Below are positions 11,714 to 22,759 of a DNA stretch of 64,000 bases, in pieces. The DNA is from Lycorma delicatula (taxonomy: Eukaryota > Arthropoda > Insecta > Hemiptera > Fulgoridae), in contig NC_134456.1 in the NCBI RefSeq assembly GCF_047948215.1, positions 12,487,730 to 12,551,729 on the forward strand, read 5' to 3'. A program made the translations under genes and the position numbers. Under the pieces are notes generated by a model. It saw nothing but the letters and a program-made list of their open reading frames with translations. It was not told where the DNA came from and searched no databases. Every line of letters starts with the position of its first letter. Within the stretch, counting starts at the first letter, position 1.

Positions 11714-12663
11714 TTTTTTTGTTCTAAAAGCCCAATTGCATTTAACATTTTGAGTGCTCTTTTATATTTGATTAAATTTACAAGCATCTAGAGACTTTAT
11801 TTCAAACTCTTCACAATTTGGAAAAATCACATTTTTTAAAAAATCTGGGTACAAAATTATAGTGCAAAAACTGTCGCACAGATTTTGTTGAAGTTTGGCG
11901 TGTTATTTTATCATATCAAAAGGTTCTTTGAGGCAAAATCTGAAGTTCTTATGTGTAATATAAGTACTCGAAAAAAATGCCCAGTACCATCTTGTTTTTT
12001 TTCTTCATATTTTTGACAGTTATTTCTACTTTTGCATCAATAATAACATATTTTTTGATTTTCAACCGATGATATTGTGCGTAAAATTTAATAACAAAAC
12101 CTCCCTCACTCTCTCTCTCTCTTTATCTATCTATCTAATCTATCTATCTATCTATCTATCTAATCATTTCTCTAAAATTAACATTTATCGAGTTATCTAA
12201 TGAAATAGGAGAAAAAATTAATATTTTTGCGATTTTTTACATTTTGTTTTATAAACATTTAAGCACATCTTTTTCAAGTGGCGCATAATGAAATAATCAT
12301 TTGTGATGATATCCCGGAGGAATTAAAACAAAAATTAGCGATCATATACAAAAAATCCAAATATGCCCATTTTAAAAATATACCTTCAACAGAGGCTAAT
12401 TAAAAAAAAAATCAAAAAATTTTCGGCATTTTAGGTCCGGCGTCTACAATTTTAAAAAATTGTAGATTTTTCTTGGTAGTTGTACGTATGAGGTATAAAC
12501 TTTCAAAAAAAGATTTTAATATATAAACCGAAAGGAGTAGAGCAAAAAATAGGAGATAGAACTCTAATAAAGTTTTATCTATAATGTGTCTGCATAAAAT
12601 ACAATATCCCCTACCACCTTAACGAAATTTGAAAAATTATGATCAGTGACTCCCCATATATAG
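11714..12663. other. AT-rich spacer with microsatellite
   Basis: A CT-rich then (ATCT)n microsatellite at about 12108-12165. No gene seen. Confidence 0.45.
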
Positions 12664-12997
12664 ATTTCTTTAGTCTTTTTACGACCTTTCTTTTTCCTGT
12701 TTAGCCTGCGGTAACTACCGTTTATATAATTCTTCAGAGGATGAATGAGGATGATATGTATGAGTGGAAATAAAGTGTAGTCTTGTACATTCTCAGTTCG
12801 ACCGTTCCTGAGATGTGTGGTTAATTGAAACTCAACCACCAAAGAACACCGGTATCCACGATCTAGTATTCAAATCCGTGTAAAAATAACTGGCTTTACT
12901 AGGATTTTAACCTCAGAACTCTCGATTTCGAAATCAGCTGATTTGGGAAGACCCGTTATCCACTAGACCAACCCGGTGGGTTACATTTCTTTAGTCT
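12664..12997 (-). mobile_element. SINE-A with 13-bp target-site duplication
   Basis: Nearly full-length minus-strand SINE (12677-12984). ATTTCTTTAGTCT is repeated exactly at 12664-12676 and 12985-12997. The frame at 12579-12842 is SINE sequence, not a gene. Confidence 0.88.
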
Positions 12998-14357
12998 AGA
13001 TCAACGTTTCTCCACCTGGGGAACGCGGTGATATAAAATGAGTTTTGTGAAATTAGTCTACAACTTCACACGTAAACTATAATGAAATCATTTTATAAGA
13101 AAAAAAATCATTTATTATAAAAATTTTTCTTACATTAATAAGTATGCATGTAAAAAAAAAAATAGATTAATGAAGTGGTTTCGTTTGTTTCTGATTTAAA
13201 AGTTTCTTCATAAGTGGATCTATGTTAGAAACACACAAAAGAACATTTTTTTTCAAGTGATAAAAGACGGATTCCCATATTTAGTTTTTAGCGCAACCAT
13301 AAATGAAAAATACTCTTCACAAGTAAGACGTGGCGAAAGAGATTATAATTAAATAATAAAAAAGGTCAAACAAATTTACTTTCGAGAATATTCCTACCAT
13401 TGTGAATTAACTTCAGAATCATCATTTTTACAGTAGTCTCCCGTATAATAAAGAAGGTGATATTATATCCTAAAAAGTCGTAATATAATTATATCTTTAT
13501 AGTTTATAAAAAATAAAAATATTTAAAATTTGCAATATCTGCTTATAATAAAGGATTATCTCCAAAGATCCATTCCTTGTTTAAATTTTATTGCTTCTGA
13601 TTGCAATTAAACGAATTTTACTTGTAAAAACTATGGCATTCCACGGTAAATTCCCAGTTACGTAAAAAATTGTTCATGGAGACATAACTTAATTAGCTAA
13701 TTTTAAATATATTGGGGTGATCTTACTCATCAGAGAGAATACATAAGAGTTTCAGATTACAGAAAATGTGTGTAATTATTAGTCGCAATGTGTCTAAAAA
13801 AAACAAAAATAACTGTATACACATTGAGTATGGAGTGAATCCTGGGTTCTTAAAAGAATTGAAGCAGTCAAAATTAGGTGCCTTCCAATCGATAAATGCT
13901 GTACAATACAACGTTATTCGGAAGGAATTAAAAGTTGACTCTGTATATTGCTTAATAAAACAATCAAAATGAGTATAAGAACAACATGTTAAGAGAATGG
14001 ATAAATTTGATTTCCTGAAGCAATTAAGTTTTATTGACCTGAAGGAAAGAGAAGTGTGAGAAAATTATAAAGCCGCTGATGATGCTTTTGTAGTCGGAAA
14101 GTGCAAATTGTTTACTGCGTATTTGTCAAGGTCAATGATCTACAAATTTGATTGAATTTATAATATCTAGAATTCTTCGTATTACTGGTTATATTGATAA
14201 TAATTATAAAAAAGTAATTTATTAACAAAAAAAAAATCATTGATATACGGAGGAAAAAGACGCTAGAGACGATAGTTTTTATTTTTTTGGCTTGATGTTA
14301 TCACCACATAAGCTTGAAGTTTGTGCATGGGATATGAAAATACAATATTTTAGCATA
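12998..14357. other. spacer with an hAT-end-like segment and an unassigned frame
   Basis: At about 13006-13032 the sequence resembles an hAT terminal repeat (AACGTTTCTCCACCTGGGGA). The frame at 13766-13972 (68 codons) matches nothing I know. No supported gene. Confidence 0.35.
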
Positions 14358-14440
14358 TGAAAAATGACTGATCGGTATTCGAACCCAGGACCTCTGGATG
14401 AAAGACCGAGACACTATAACTTCGCCTCGTAGATAGGCGG
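14358..14440 (-). mobile_element. SINE-B, copy 2
   Basis: Minus-strand tRNA-like head. The complement of the B box (ATTCGAACCCAGG) and of the anticodon arm (CTCTGGATGAAAGACC) is clear. The 3' body is short. A (TA)n run follows at about 14448-14460. Confidence 0.65.
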
Positions 14441-15304
14441 CATGTATATATATATATATATTAAAAAATTATTTATTTTATTTTCTTCTTATCATTCTCA
14501 CGCCCCAACACACACACACAGAGAGACACACAAATATAAATATAAAAGAAGCATTGAAGGCCTTTTAAGGAAGTTTTACAAATGCAAGCAGTTTTTGTGA
14601 AATGAAACATAAAAAGCGTTCTAAATTTAATTGTTACTGAAAAAATTAAGACAACGCTAAATATTTCACTGCAGAAAAGGAAAATTACAACTTCTTGTGA
14701 ACTTAAAAATTTTTCACTAATTTAGTTAGTTTAAAAAATGAAATACATACATATGTTTCAGATACAGAAATTATCAATATTCAGTCTTAATAGGTAGGTA
14801 GTAGACGGTCGTCACTTCGTGTGAACTAAAATTTTTTTCAATATTTTTAATCATCTAATGTATTGTAGAAAATTTATAAAAACATTTCTATATATTCGTT
14901 TATGCAACAGAAAATAACGAAAAACATTAAAGGTTTTTTAGTATATGTACTTGAATATTCGTAATTTATAAGTATTCAAATTCCGTAAACATGAATTAAG
15001 CATTCATTCTGAGGTACAATAGCAACTATGGGAAATGCTTTCTCTGAAAGTAATGATTTGGTATTTTATAAAATGTCCCCGTAATGATCAGAGTTAATTT
15101 ATATATGTATGTGGTCTGTAAAATCATAAGTTCTTCCAACTGCTGATTTTAATCAGCAGTTAATCCCGCCACTTCATTTCTATAAAGAATCACCTCTTCA
15201 TACATCCCAAGAAAAATGTGTATAATTTAAAAAGGATAAAATGTTTGTAGTGAATATCAACTTTTAAGTCATTTATAAACTTATAAAGTTTTAAAAACAG
15301 CCCA
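14441..15304. other. AT-rich spacer
   Basis: CA-rich microsatellite near 14506-14530. Nothing coding seen. Confidence 0.4.
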
Positions 15305-15430
15305 AAAACTGTTTCTTTTACTTTTTTGGGGAATTTAACTAATGCTTTTCATTTTTTTAAATGAAGAATCGTAGGCAATTTTTTACTGTTGTAGATATTA
15401 CAATAATTGTTTTCCTTTTAACACAGTAAA
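15305..15430 (+). repeat. ~120-bp direct repeat, left copy
   Basis: Starts CTGTTTCTTTTACTTTTTT and includes GAATCGTAGGCAATTTTTTAC. A second copy with scattered differences lies at about 16150-16275. Confidence 0.65.
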
Positions 15431-15967
15431 CGTAGATAAATCAAAATATTTTCTTGAGAAGTAATTTTAGGGGTGGAGGAACAAAAAAAAGTAAAAAAAA
15501 AAAACTATTTTTTAATTTTTTTCATGTATCATTATTTTTCCATTATACTTGTAAAAGGATAAACTAATGTCAGAAACGTATAACAACTTTGTCGTCAGAT
15601 TTTCTTTCAAATAATTTTAAGTTTTCGTGACTTATTTACTAGTATAATAGTGTTGTGTGTATATATAATTGTTCTGTGTTTTATTTTAACTTTATTAATA
15701 TACACTGTTATTTATTTATTTTTTTTTATGTTGTAAATGCCTTTCTTTTATTATGAATTTAGAATTTTCAATGATATCACATTCATGAAATACAGCATTT
15801 CACGGAAAAACCTGGGTAGTATTTTTACGAAAAATACTTTACATAATTAAACCTTCCTTTTCTACTATTGCGTTAGATGATAAACCTGGTCTTACGGCTT
15901 CACATCAATGTATGTGTGTGTATGGAACATGCTTTCACCAGAACCCGATGGAAAACGGGCATGACGG

Positions 15968-16132
15968 CTATGACATAGAAGCTGCTACCTTACTTAACTT
16001 AAGCTTGGATACCTCGTTAGCCCCTTGCATCTGGCGGTCGTACTCAGCAATCAGCCTTTCTTGATCTGCAGTGGCCGTGAGGGAGTAGCAATCTGGTTTA
16101 TTTGGCTCACCTTGGATGAAGTCATGCGCTAT
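15968..16132 (-). pseudogene. unidentified coding-like fragment (C-terminal end)
   Basis: On the minus strand a frame of about 54 codons is open from just after a TAA near 16132 to a TAG at 15968-15970, with no ATG near the start. The segment is GC-richer than its surroundings. The predicted peptide is of normal composition: an acidic start, then Pro-Asn-Lys-Pro-Asp, then LTATADQERLIAEYDRQMQG, then a Lys/Leu-rich end and Ala-Ala-Ser-Met-Ser before the stop. It looks like the last exon, or a retrocopied 3' end, of a real protein. I do not recognise the family. It lies between the two ~120-bp direct repeats. Confidence 0.4.
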
Positions 16133-16149
16133 TTAATAGCCTATGAAGG

Positions 16150-16275
16150 CCAAAAGACTGTTTCTTTTACTTTTTTTGAGGGTTAAACTAGAGTTTTTCA
16201 TTTTTTGAAAATGAAAAATCGTAGGCAATCTTTTACTAGTTGTACGTATTACAATGATTTCTTTTCCAACATACG
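16150..16275 (+). repeat. ~120-bp direct repeat, right copy
   Basis: Matches 15305-15430. The intervening 720 bp hold the GC-richer coding-like fragment. Confidence 0.65.
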
Positions 16276-16390
16276 ATTATACATACATTTTTTCCATCAT
16301 ATTTTTGTATTTTCCAGTATAAAAAATCTAATTACTAAATTTAATTAATCTAATCTATATTATTAATTATCTTCATAATTTCAAGGTGAT

Positions 16391-16655
16391 GTAATTTTAT
16401 GATCTTAAACAATAGTTTGACATGCTCAGTTTATGAACGACCATCCTTTACAGTGGAATGATGAAGAATTATGCAAGTGAATATCACGTTATAGATCGAG
16501 TCAAAATATATTTTTACATACGTCAATAATTTTAACCTCGTTTATAATGAACACAAATGGATTTTTTTTTAATATAACACACTTTGAGTGATAATTTACT
16601 TTATGAATATTTTTCTCAAAAAAGTGATAGTTCATTCATAATGGTTTCTAATAAT
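16391..16655 (+). repeat. duplicated segment, intact copy
   Basis: The block containing TAGTTTGACATGCTCAGTTT and, later, ATAACACACTTTGAGTG recurs at 17092-17190 and 17566-17730. Here the two halves are continuous. Confidence 0.65.
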
Positions 16656-17091
16656 AACCTCGGTTCAGATATTCCAGTCTTATACATTATGTAATCTGTT
16701 ACCAGAATAATGTCAGTATAACATTTTCCTAGTTTCGTAGAGAAGGTTAGCGGTCTAAATTAGCGAATTAAATTGAGAAGGTTAGGCAATCACAATTAGC
16801 TCACTAAAGGTTTTAGCTTCTAGAATTAGCACTCTTCGGGAGTCTGTTAGTGGAGATCCTCAGAGAGTTGTATTTGAGTTCTAATTAAAACTACACCAAA
16901 AAGTGTGAAAATAATTGTTTCATAGAATACTAAAATCAGTTTAAATAATTATTTAAAATAGATTTAAATAAATTCTAGACAACCTTAAAACCATAAATTT
17001 GAATCAGCACCCACATGTCAACAGAAAAGATTAATTATTTTCCTGAAAACGGAAAATCAATAATCGGGCAAAACTTTACCGCTCAAGTGCT

Positions 17092-17730
17092 ATGTAATTT
17101 TAAAATCGTAAAGAATAGTTTGACATGCTCAGTTTATGAACTACCATACTTTAAAGTGAATATCACGTTGTAGATTCTTGTAATTATTTTATAATTATTT
17201 AATCATATTTTTTAAATCAACAGTTGGCTTTTTTTAATTTGATGCCACTTCTAAAGTAAAAATCATAGTGAAATGTTTTTGTTGATTTTACATAATTTTT
17301 ATATTTAATTAGTCATTTAATATTAAAATACTCATAAAATTTACAAAAATTAAAATTTATTAAGTATATTTTTCTGATTTTGTGTACGCTAAACATCATG
17401 GCTTTAACATAATATCGTACAATCAATTACAGAAATAATAGTTAATTAACTAATATGTTCATAGTTAAGTCGTATTAGTTAATTAGTCATTTAACATATA
17501 TTATAGTTAATCATTTTAATTAACAGGTAATAATTTTTCTCTTAATTTATTACAACTACGAAATGTACGATAATTAAGTCAAAAAATATTTTTAACATAC
17601 GTGAATAATTTTAACGTCGTTAATAACCAAAAAAATTTTTTTTTTCTTTAATGTAACACACTTTGAGTGTGAGAATTTGTTTTATAAATATTTATGTCAA
17701 AAAGTGATAATCCAACCATTATTTTCTTCG
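17092..17730 (+). repeat. duplicated segment, copy split by an insertion
   Basis: The halves at 17092-17190 and 17566-17730 match 16391-16655. About 375 bp of AT-rich DNA (17191-17565) separate them, the footprint of an insertion, possibly a MITE. No termini were resolved. Confidence 0.6.
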
Positions 17731-18049
17731 TGAGATAAAATATTTAATTCAACGCATTTCATCCCAGTATAGTAGTAGGTAGCCGGCATACACTTTTAGA
17801 TCGTATTCATAATTTGTAAAAACGAGGTGAGGGCATATTTAAATATGTCGTCCGTAATCATTAATTCATTATCAATAATTAAATTTTTTTTATAACAGAA
17901 GGAATTCATTTTATTCTTCAACTTAATATCTTCAAAATTACAATATTTTACAAAGATTTTAAATTTTGATGTCCTGACGATATAAAAATTGAGATGGGGA
18001 CCCACCTCCCTCCCCTACGCACTTGTCCCACCCCACCATTACGGTTATG

Positions 18050-18376
18050 GCTCAACCATGTTAACTATTAATATTTTCCTGGAAGGCAGCCATAACAGAA
18101 GTGGATGAAGAACTTCTACACAACCTCTCCTTTAAAACTTACAAGTTAAATAAAATAAACCAGCAATTACGACTCCTCCGGAGTAGGGGTCGCATTGCTC
18201 CCTCCTGATAGTTAGTGCCCCGTTGTGGCGTATTCCTGCTAGCCTATGAAGCGTTAGCACCGAAAGGACTTCAGTGGACGGTCTGAAGGGGAATTACGTC
18301 GGGAGGACAGGTTGCATAAGCCTAGCCTTCCGCGGTCGGCCCATGAAATGGGTTCGATAACGCTGGTTTAACAACG
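18050..18376 (+). pseudogene. possible DDE transposase C-terminus and GC-rich tail
   Basis: At about 18085-18205 the + strand reads AAITEVDEELLHNLSFKTYK, then a basic stretch ending in RSRGRIAPS and a stop. A Glu-Val-x-x-x-Leu-Leu helix before a basic Arg/Gly end resembles the last residues of mariner-type transposases. The GC-rich stretch after it (18206-18376) reads as non-coding. Weak call. Confidence 0.3.
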
Positions 18377-18397
18377 GATTGGAATGCAATTAAATCC

Positions 18398-18722
18398 GTC
18401 CTTAAAATACTTTCTTCTTTCTTTCTTTTTCCTGTTTAGCCTCCGGTAATTACCGTTTAGATAATACTTCAGAGGATGATATGTATGTGTGTAAATGAAG
18501 TGTAGTCTTGTTACAGTCTCAGTTCGACCATTCCTGAGATATGTGGTTAATTGAAACCCAACCACCAAAGAACACCGGTATCCACGATCTATTATTCAAA
18601 TCCGTGTAAAAATGACTGACTCTACTAGGAGTTGAACGCTGGAACTCTCAACTTCCAAATCAGCTGATTAGGGAAGACGCGTTCACCACTAGACCAACCC
18701 GGTGGGTTGTCCTTAAAATACT
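18398..18722 (-). mobile_element. SINE-A with 14-bp target-site duplication
   Basis: Minus-strand SINE at 18412-18708. GTCCTTAAAATACT is identical at 18398-18411 and 18709-18722. The purine tail appears as TTTC repeats after the left duplication. Confidence 0.9.
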
Positions 18723-20458
18723 AAATAAACAAAACAAAACTTGAAAAATTAGACCCGCCTTTTAAAAATAAACCTTTTAAAAAAAACACGCCCGATTAGA
18801 ATCATCCAGCAGCAAGGGACTCTGTCCAGGTTCTGCGATAAGTAGGGAGAAATTAACTCCCGCCAACTTTGCATTCCAATCCTATGATTATTTATTAAAG
18901 TTATCACCTTTTGTATAAATACCTTTCGGTATTATTCGTTAATCTGTTTCTTTGTTGTTATCTATAATAATTCTTGTTTTTCTTGAGTTTATTTAATTTC
19001 AAGTAAGAATTTTTTTGCTGATAGTATTTCTCTTTCCTTCAAATTCTGCAGTTGTCGGTGTTGTTTTTAATCCTGTATTTATTTGTGGATTTTTTCTTTT
19101 ACAAGTCTTCTTTTTTCTTATATATGTAAATATATTTCTTTCGATGTAGTTTTTAAACGATCTTAGTCAAGCAGCAGAGACTAAATATATGTAATTCTAT
19201 CAGTAACTCTAATAGAATTGAATTAAAAATTAAATAACAGTTGCTTATACTGATTAAACAATGGCTAAATACAAACTATTAATAATATAATTTAGAAAAT
19301 AAAATTACTCCTGCTACACGGTAGAGCGGGTAATAAAATACACTCTTGATGTTTCTTCTGCTTGACTGAAAGGAGAATAGCAGGAACTTGAAGATATTTT
19401 ATACATAGTTGTACGTTTCTCTATTCAGATACTAAATTAATAGTTTGATGATCAGTACTGTCTAAGCATGTTTAGGCTTTTCGGCCATGAATGTAAATTA
19501 ATTTTATAAGGATCAACATGACAAATGGTCTTAGCATCGGATGCAATTAAAACGATTACCTTCTAAAATCGATTATAAATATTTTACTTCTATAATCGAT
19601 TATAATTCTAAAATTAATGCCCATTTTGACTGTTGAACAAAAATAATCATCAATAGACAAGCGGAAAAGAGATGTAAAAATAAATAAATAGATGATCTAT
19701 TAACAGTAAAATAATTATAAAACAAGTACTGCCACCAGTATTTTTAGAAAAATAGTAACACAAATAACTGTTGTTTTTAGGTAATGGAATAAAAATCGAC
19801 GCTAAAAAATATTTAAATTACTGATCATTTTTAATTGAAATAATTCACCACGACCTAATGCAAGACACTTATTTAGGTTTGATAAAATAAAAATCTAAAT
19901 ACAGAAAGAGAAAGATAGCATAAACCTCAACCATCTAAATAGATATCCTCACCCACAAACAGAATTTAATGTAGAGAAAAACAGTTAAATTTTAAGATTG
20001 AAAACTTCCACAAAAAAATATTTAGTACATTTAAAATACAGAAAAGCTATTGCGCGTATTGCTGCTGTTGTAGTTACTAAACAATGAAATTTCTTTATCA
20101 CTATTGATAAGTAATTTTCCCATCTCTAATTCACATTTTTTAAATGATAATTTCTATTAATTTGTGACGTGTCTGCAAGCAATATCAGACGAAACCCGAT
20201 TTATTTTGTCTTCTGTATTTAAAATCAGCCATATGCTTCTTTATTTCAATTCAAAACTTTTTCTTTTAGTTTGTTCTAATTATGTTAAGTTGCGATTATA
20301 TTTACAAATCGATTATAAAAGCCTGCTCTTTCAACGGATTTAGTTTCATCTTTATTGTTTTTGATGACAGAAGTTCATTTTAAAGATATTATGTACGTAA
20401 ACAGTTACTTTTTTTTATCCACGGCGGAACGGAGACGTATATAATTTGGGATTAGAGG
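18723..20458. other. AT-rich non-coding DNA
   Basis: No gene recognised. TTGCATTCCAATCC at 18869-18882 is the exact inverse of 18376-18389 on the other side of the SINE, so both may belong to one older element. Confidence 0.4.

Positions 20459-20494
<36 letters not shown>
20459..20494. repeat. (GT)n microsatellite
   Basis: About 18 uninterrupted GT units. Confidence 0.95.
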
Positions 20495-20496
<2 letters not shown>

Positions 20497-20547
20497 CTGT
20501 TACCATTTCCTAAAAAAAAATTATCGATTTCGATGCGGTTTTTTGCA

Positions 20548-21723
20548 TTACATACGAGGTGCGACAATAAAGTAATGAGACTGATGTGAAAAAATATGTT
20601 GCTTACCGTTATAGTCATGCTTAGTGTTGTCTCCTTCAAAGAAGTTCCCCTCTGATTGCACACACTTATTCCAGCGCTTCTGCCATTGACGGTAACATTT
20701 CTGGAACTCATCTTCTGTAATATCCTCCAAGACTCTCGTCACAGCTTTTTGGACATCTTGTGTTGTTTGAAAATGGTGTCCCTTGACCGCCATTTTGACT
20801 CTTAAAAATAGAAAAAAGTAGCACGGAGCGTTATCTGATGAATAAGGTGGCTGTGGTAATACTGAAATTTGTTTTGAGGTTAAAAATTGCTGTACTGACA
20901 GAGCAGTATGGGATGGCGCATTATCGTGGTGCAGAATCCAATTATCAGCAATGTTGGCACGGACACGAAGAGCTCGTTTACGAAGTCTTTCTAAAATTTC
21001 TTTGTAGAAATATCGGTTAACTGTTTGTTCAGGAGGCACCCGCTCTTTATGAACAATTCCCTTGGAATCGAAGAAGCACACAAGCATGCATTTCACTTTT
21101 GACTTTGACATGCGAGCTTTTTTTGGTCTGGGTGATTCCTTTGAGCACCGTTACGAACTTTGTCGTTTTGTCTCTGGATCGTATTGAAAAAACCAACCTT
21201 CATCACCAGTGATAACACGGCTCGACAAATCTGGATTGATTTCCGTTTGCTCTAACAGATCGGCTGCCACATTTTTCCGTGTTTCTCGCTGTTGTTGTGT
21301 GAGATTTTTGGAGACCATTTTTTCACAAATCTTTCTCTTACCAAGATCTTCAGTTAATATTAGACGAATCGTTTCTCGATCTATGTTGAGTTCTTCTGCG
21401 ATCATTTTCACGGATAATCTTCGATCAGATCGTACGATTTCACGCACCCTGGTCAAGTTGACATCTGTCCGTGAGGTTGATGGTCGTCCACTGCGGTGTT
21501 CATCTTCAACATTCGTTCTGCCTTCACTAAACATTTTATGCAACCGAAAAATTTGAGCTCTTGACATAACCTCCTCTCCAAAAGCCTTCTGAAGCTTACC
21601 GTAAGTTCTCGTCGCGTTTTCATCCGATTTAACGCAAATGGCATACCGTTGCGCAATATTTTGCGGTTTCATTTCTGTGACGAGAGACACAAACACGTGT
21701 TCACTTATTACAGCACAACTCAC
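20548..21723 (-). pseudogene. mariner transposase, one in-frame stop
   Basis: One reading frame runs from 21723 to 20548, broken only by a TAA at about 21151-21153. Upstream part: helix-turn-helix domains with RSGRPSTS, then the first catalytic motif (Thr-Gly-Asp-Glu, Trp-Phe). Downstream part: the second motif HHDNAPSHTA. The third position of the DD34D triad, normally Asp in a P-C-D-F-F-L-F context, reads Tyr (codon TAC). The protein is therefore dead twice over: a premature stop and a lost metal-binding residue. A shorter start at the internal Met near 21675 fits family N-termini better. The final codons run through the left inverted repeat into flanking DNA. Confidence 0.9.
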
Positions 21724-21866
21724 GACCGAGCAGTTGCATCAATGTGCCGCTTGGACTAGAAGTAGCTTGTAGACCAAGGTCAAAGATGGTGTGCCTACGC
21801 AAGCTGCAGGGTTGCCACAACTTGCAAAGAAAAATCAGTCGCATTACTTTATTGTCGCACCTCGTA
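20553..21866 (-). mobile_element. full-length mariner element
   Basis: TA dinucleotides (20553-20554, 21865-21866) flank a 1310-bp element. Its terminal inverted repeats start CGAGGTGCGACAATAAAGTA at both ends and match at 30 of the first 31 positions. Size, TA duplication and a single transposase frame on the minus strand are all typical of mariner. The termini look young compared with other elements here. Confidence 0.93.
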
Positions 21867-22109
21867 GATAACACTCAGATCAGGCTCTTAAGAATATTTT
21901 ACGGATTAGACAACCAGGAGGCGCAGTAAATGTGTTTCTCTAAAACGGGTGGGACGATTTGTATGGGTTTTTTGCATTACCTAACATAGGTATCATTTCA
22001 GAGCAGGTTCTTAGATATTTCTTTACGATTAAGAGCCACTAGGAGGCGCTGCAGTAATGTGTTTGTTTAAAACGGTTGGACCGATTTTTAGTACCCGATT
22101 TTGAGTGGT
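21867..22109. other. spacer with two related short blocks
   Basis: The blocks at about 21880-21960 and 21985-22090 share a degenerate unit (AGGAGGCGC, AGTAATGTGTTT, AAACGG). No gene. Confidence 0.4.
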
Positions 22110-22750
22110 TTCAGTAGCTATCACTTCGAGAAATCATTTTTATCTTCCGGTAAATACTCCGCCAATTGAATTTTTAGCTCACGCAAATATATTTTCATTA
22201 TATCCAAACTGTGATGAATAGTGTCTTGATCCAAATTTTTCTCTTTATAACCGGAAATGAGTGGAAACATCAAAATCTTTGCTTTGAATGCGAATAATCC
22301 AGATATAAAGCTTCTTAATGAAAGCGTGACCATTAAGGATCTGACATTGATAAAATGTTTTTATCATGTCCTTATAAATTCACATGCAAGTCGTTTAAAT
22401 GCATGAATCCATAAGGTATGTAAGCCAACAGCAACATTTACTCATTATTCTGTAAAAAAATTGAGAATGGCTTTTGTTTATGCTGGAAAAATATTATTAA
22501 TTCATCTCATAATTTCAATAATCTTGTTATAACACTTTCCCCCGCGATAACCAACTGTCTTCTGTCAGAAAAGAAGAGATTTTTCCTTTTCGACCACTTC
22601 GTCGCGTAGTTTAGCAAACAGCCGCAGCTAAATAGTTTTAACTAGATTTCATTGGGGTGAGGTTGGGGAGGTTGGTGAAATATCCATTGTATATATTTTT
22701 TTACTTTTTGGGGATCGTGATGCTAAAATGGTTGAGAATCGCTGGTGTAG
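22110..22750 (-). pseudogene. hAT/ZBED-type transposase remnant
   Basis: On the minus strand, in changing frames, it reads LRDEVVEKEKSLLF near 22610, then a Leu-Asn-Asp-Leu-(His/Asn)-Val-Asn-Leu segment near 22400, then KAKILMFPLISG near 22265. These match the middle of hAT-derived ZBED/FAM200-like proteins. Many stops. An hAT-like terminus (complement CAGCGATTCTCAACC) lies just upstream at about 22730-22745. Confidence 0.65.
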
Positions 22751-22759
22751 ATGAACTAG

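Noticed and set aside
13766..13972. 68-codon + strand frame
   Set aside because: An overlapping frame exists on the other strand and nothing matches a known family.
20415..20711. 98-codon minus frame with a long His-Thr run
   Set aside because: It reads the GT microsatellite and the mariner end in a shadow frame.
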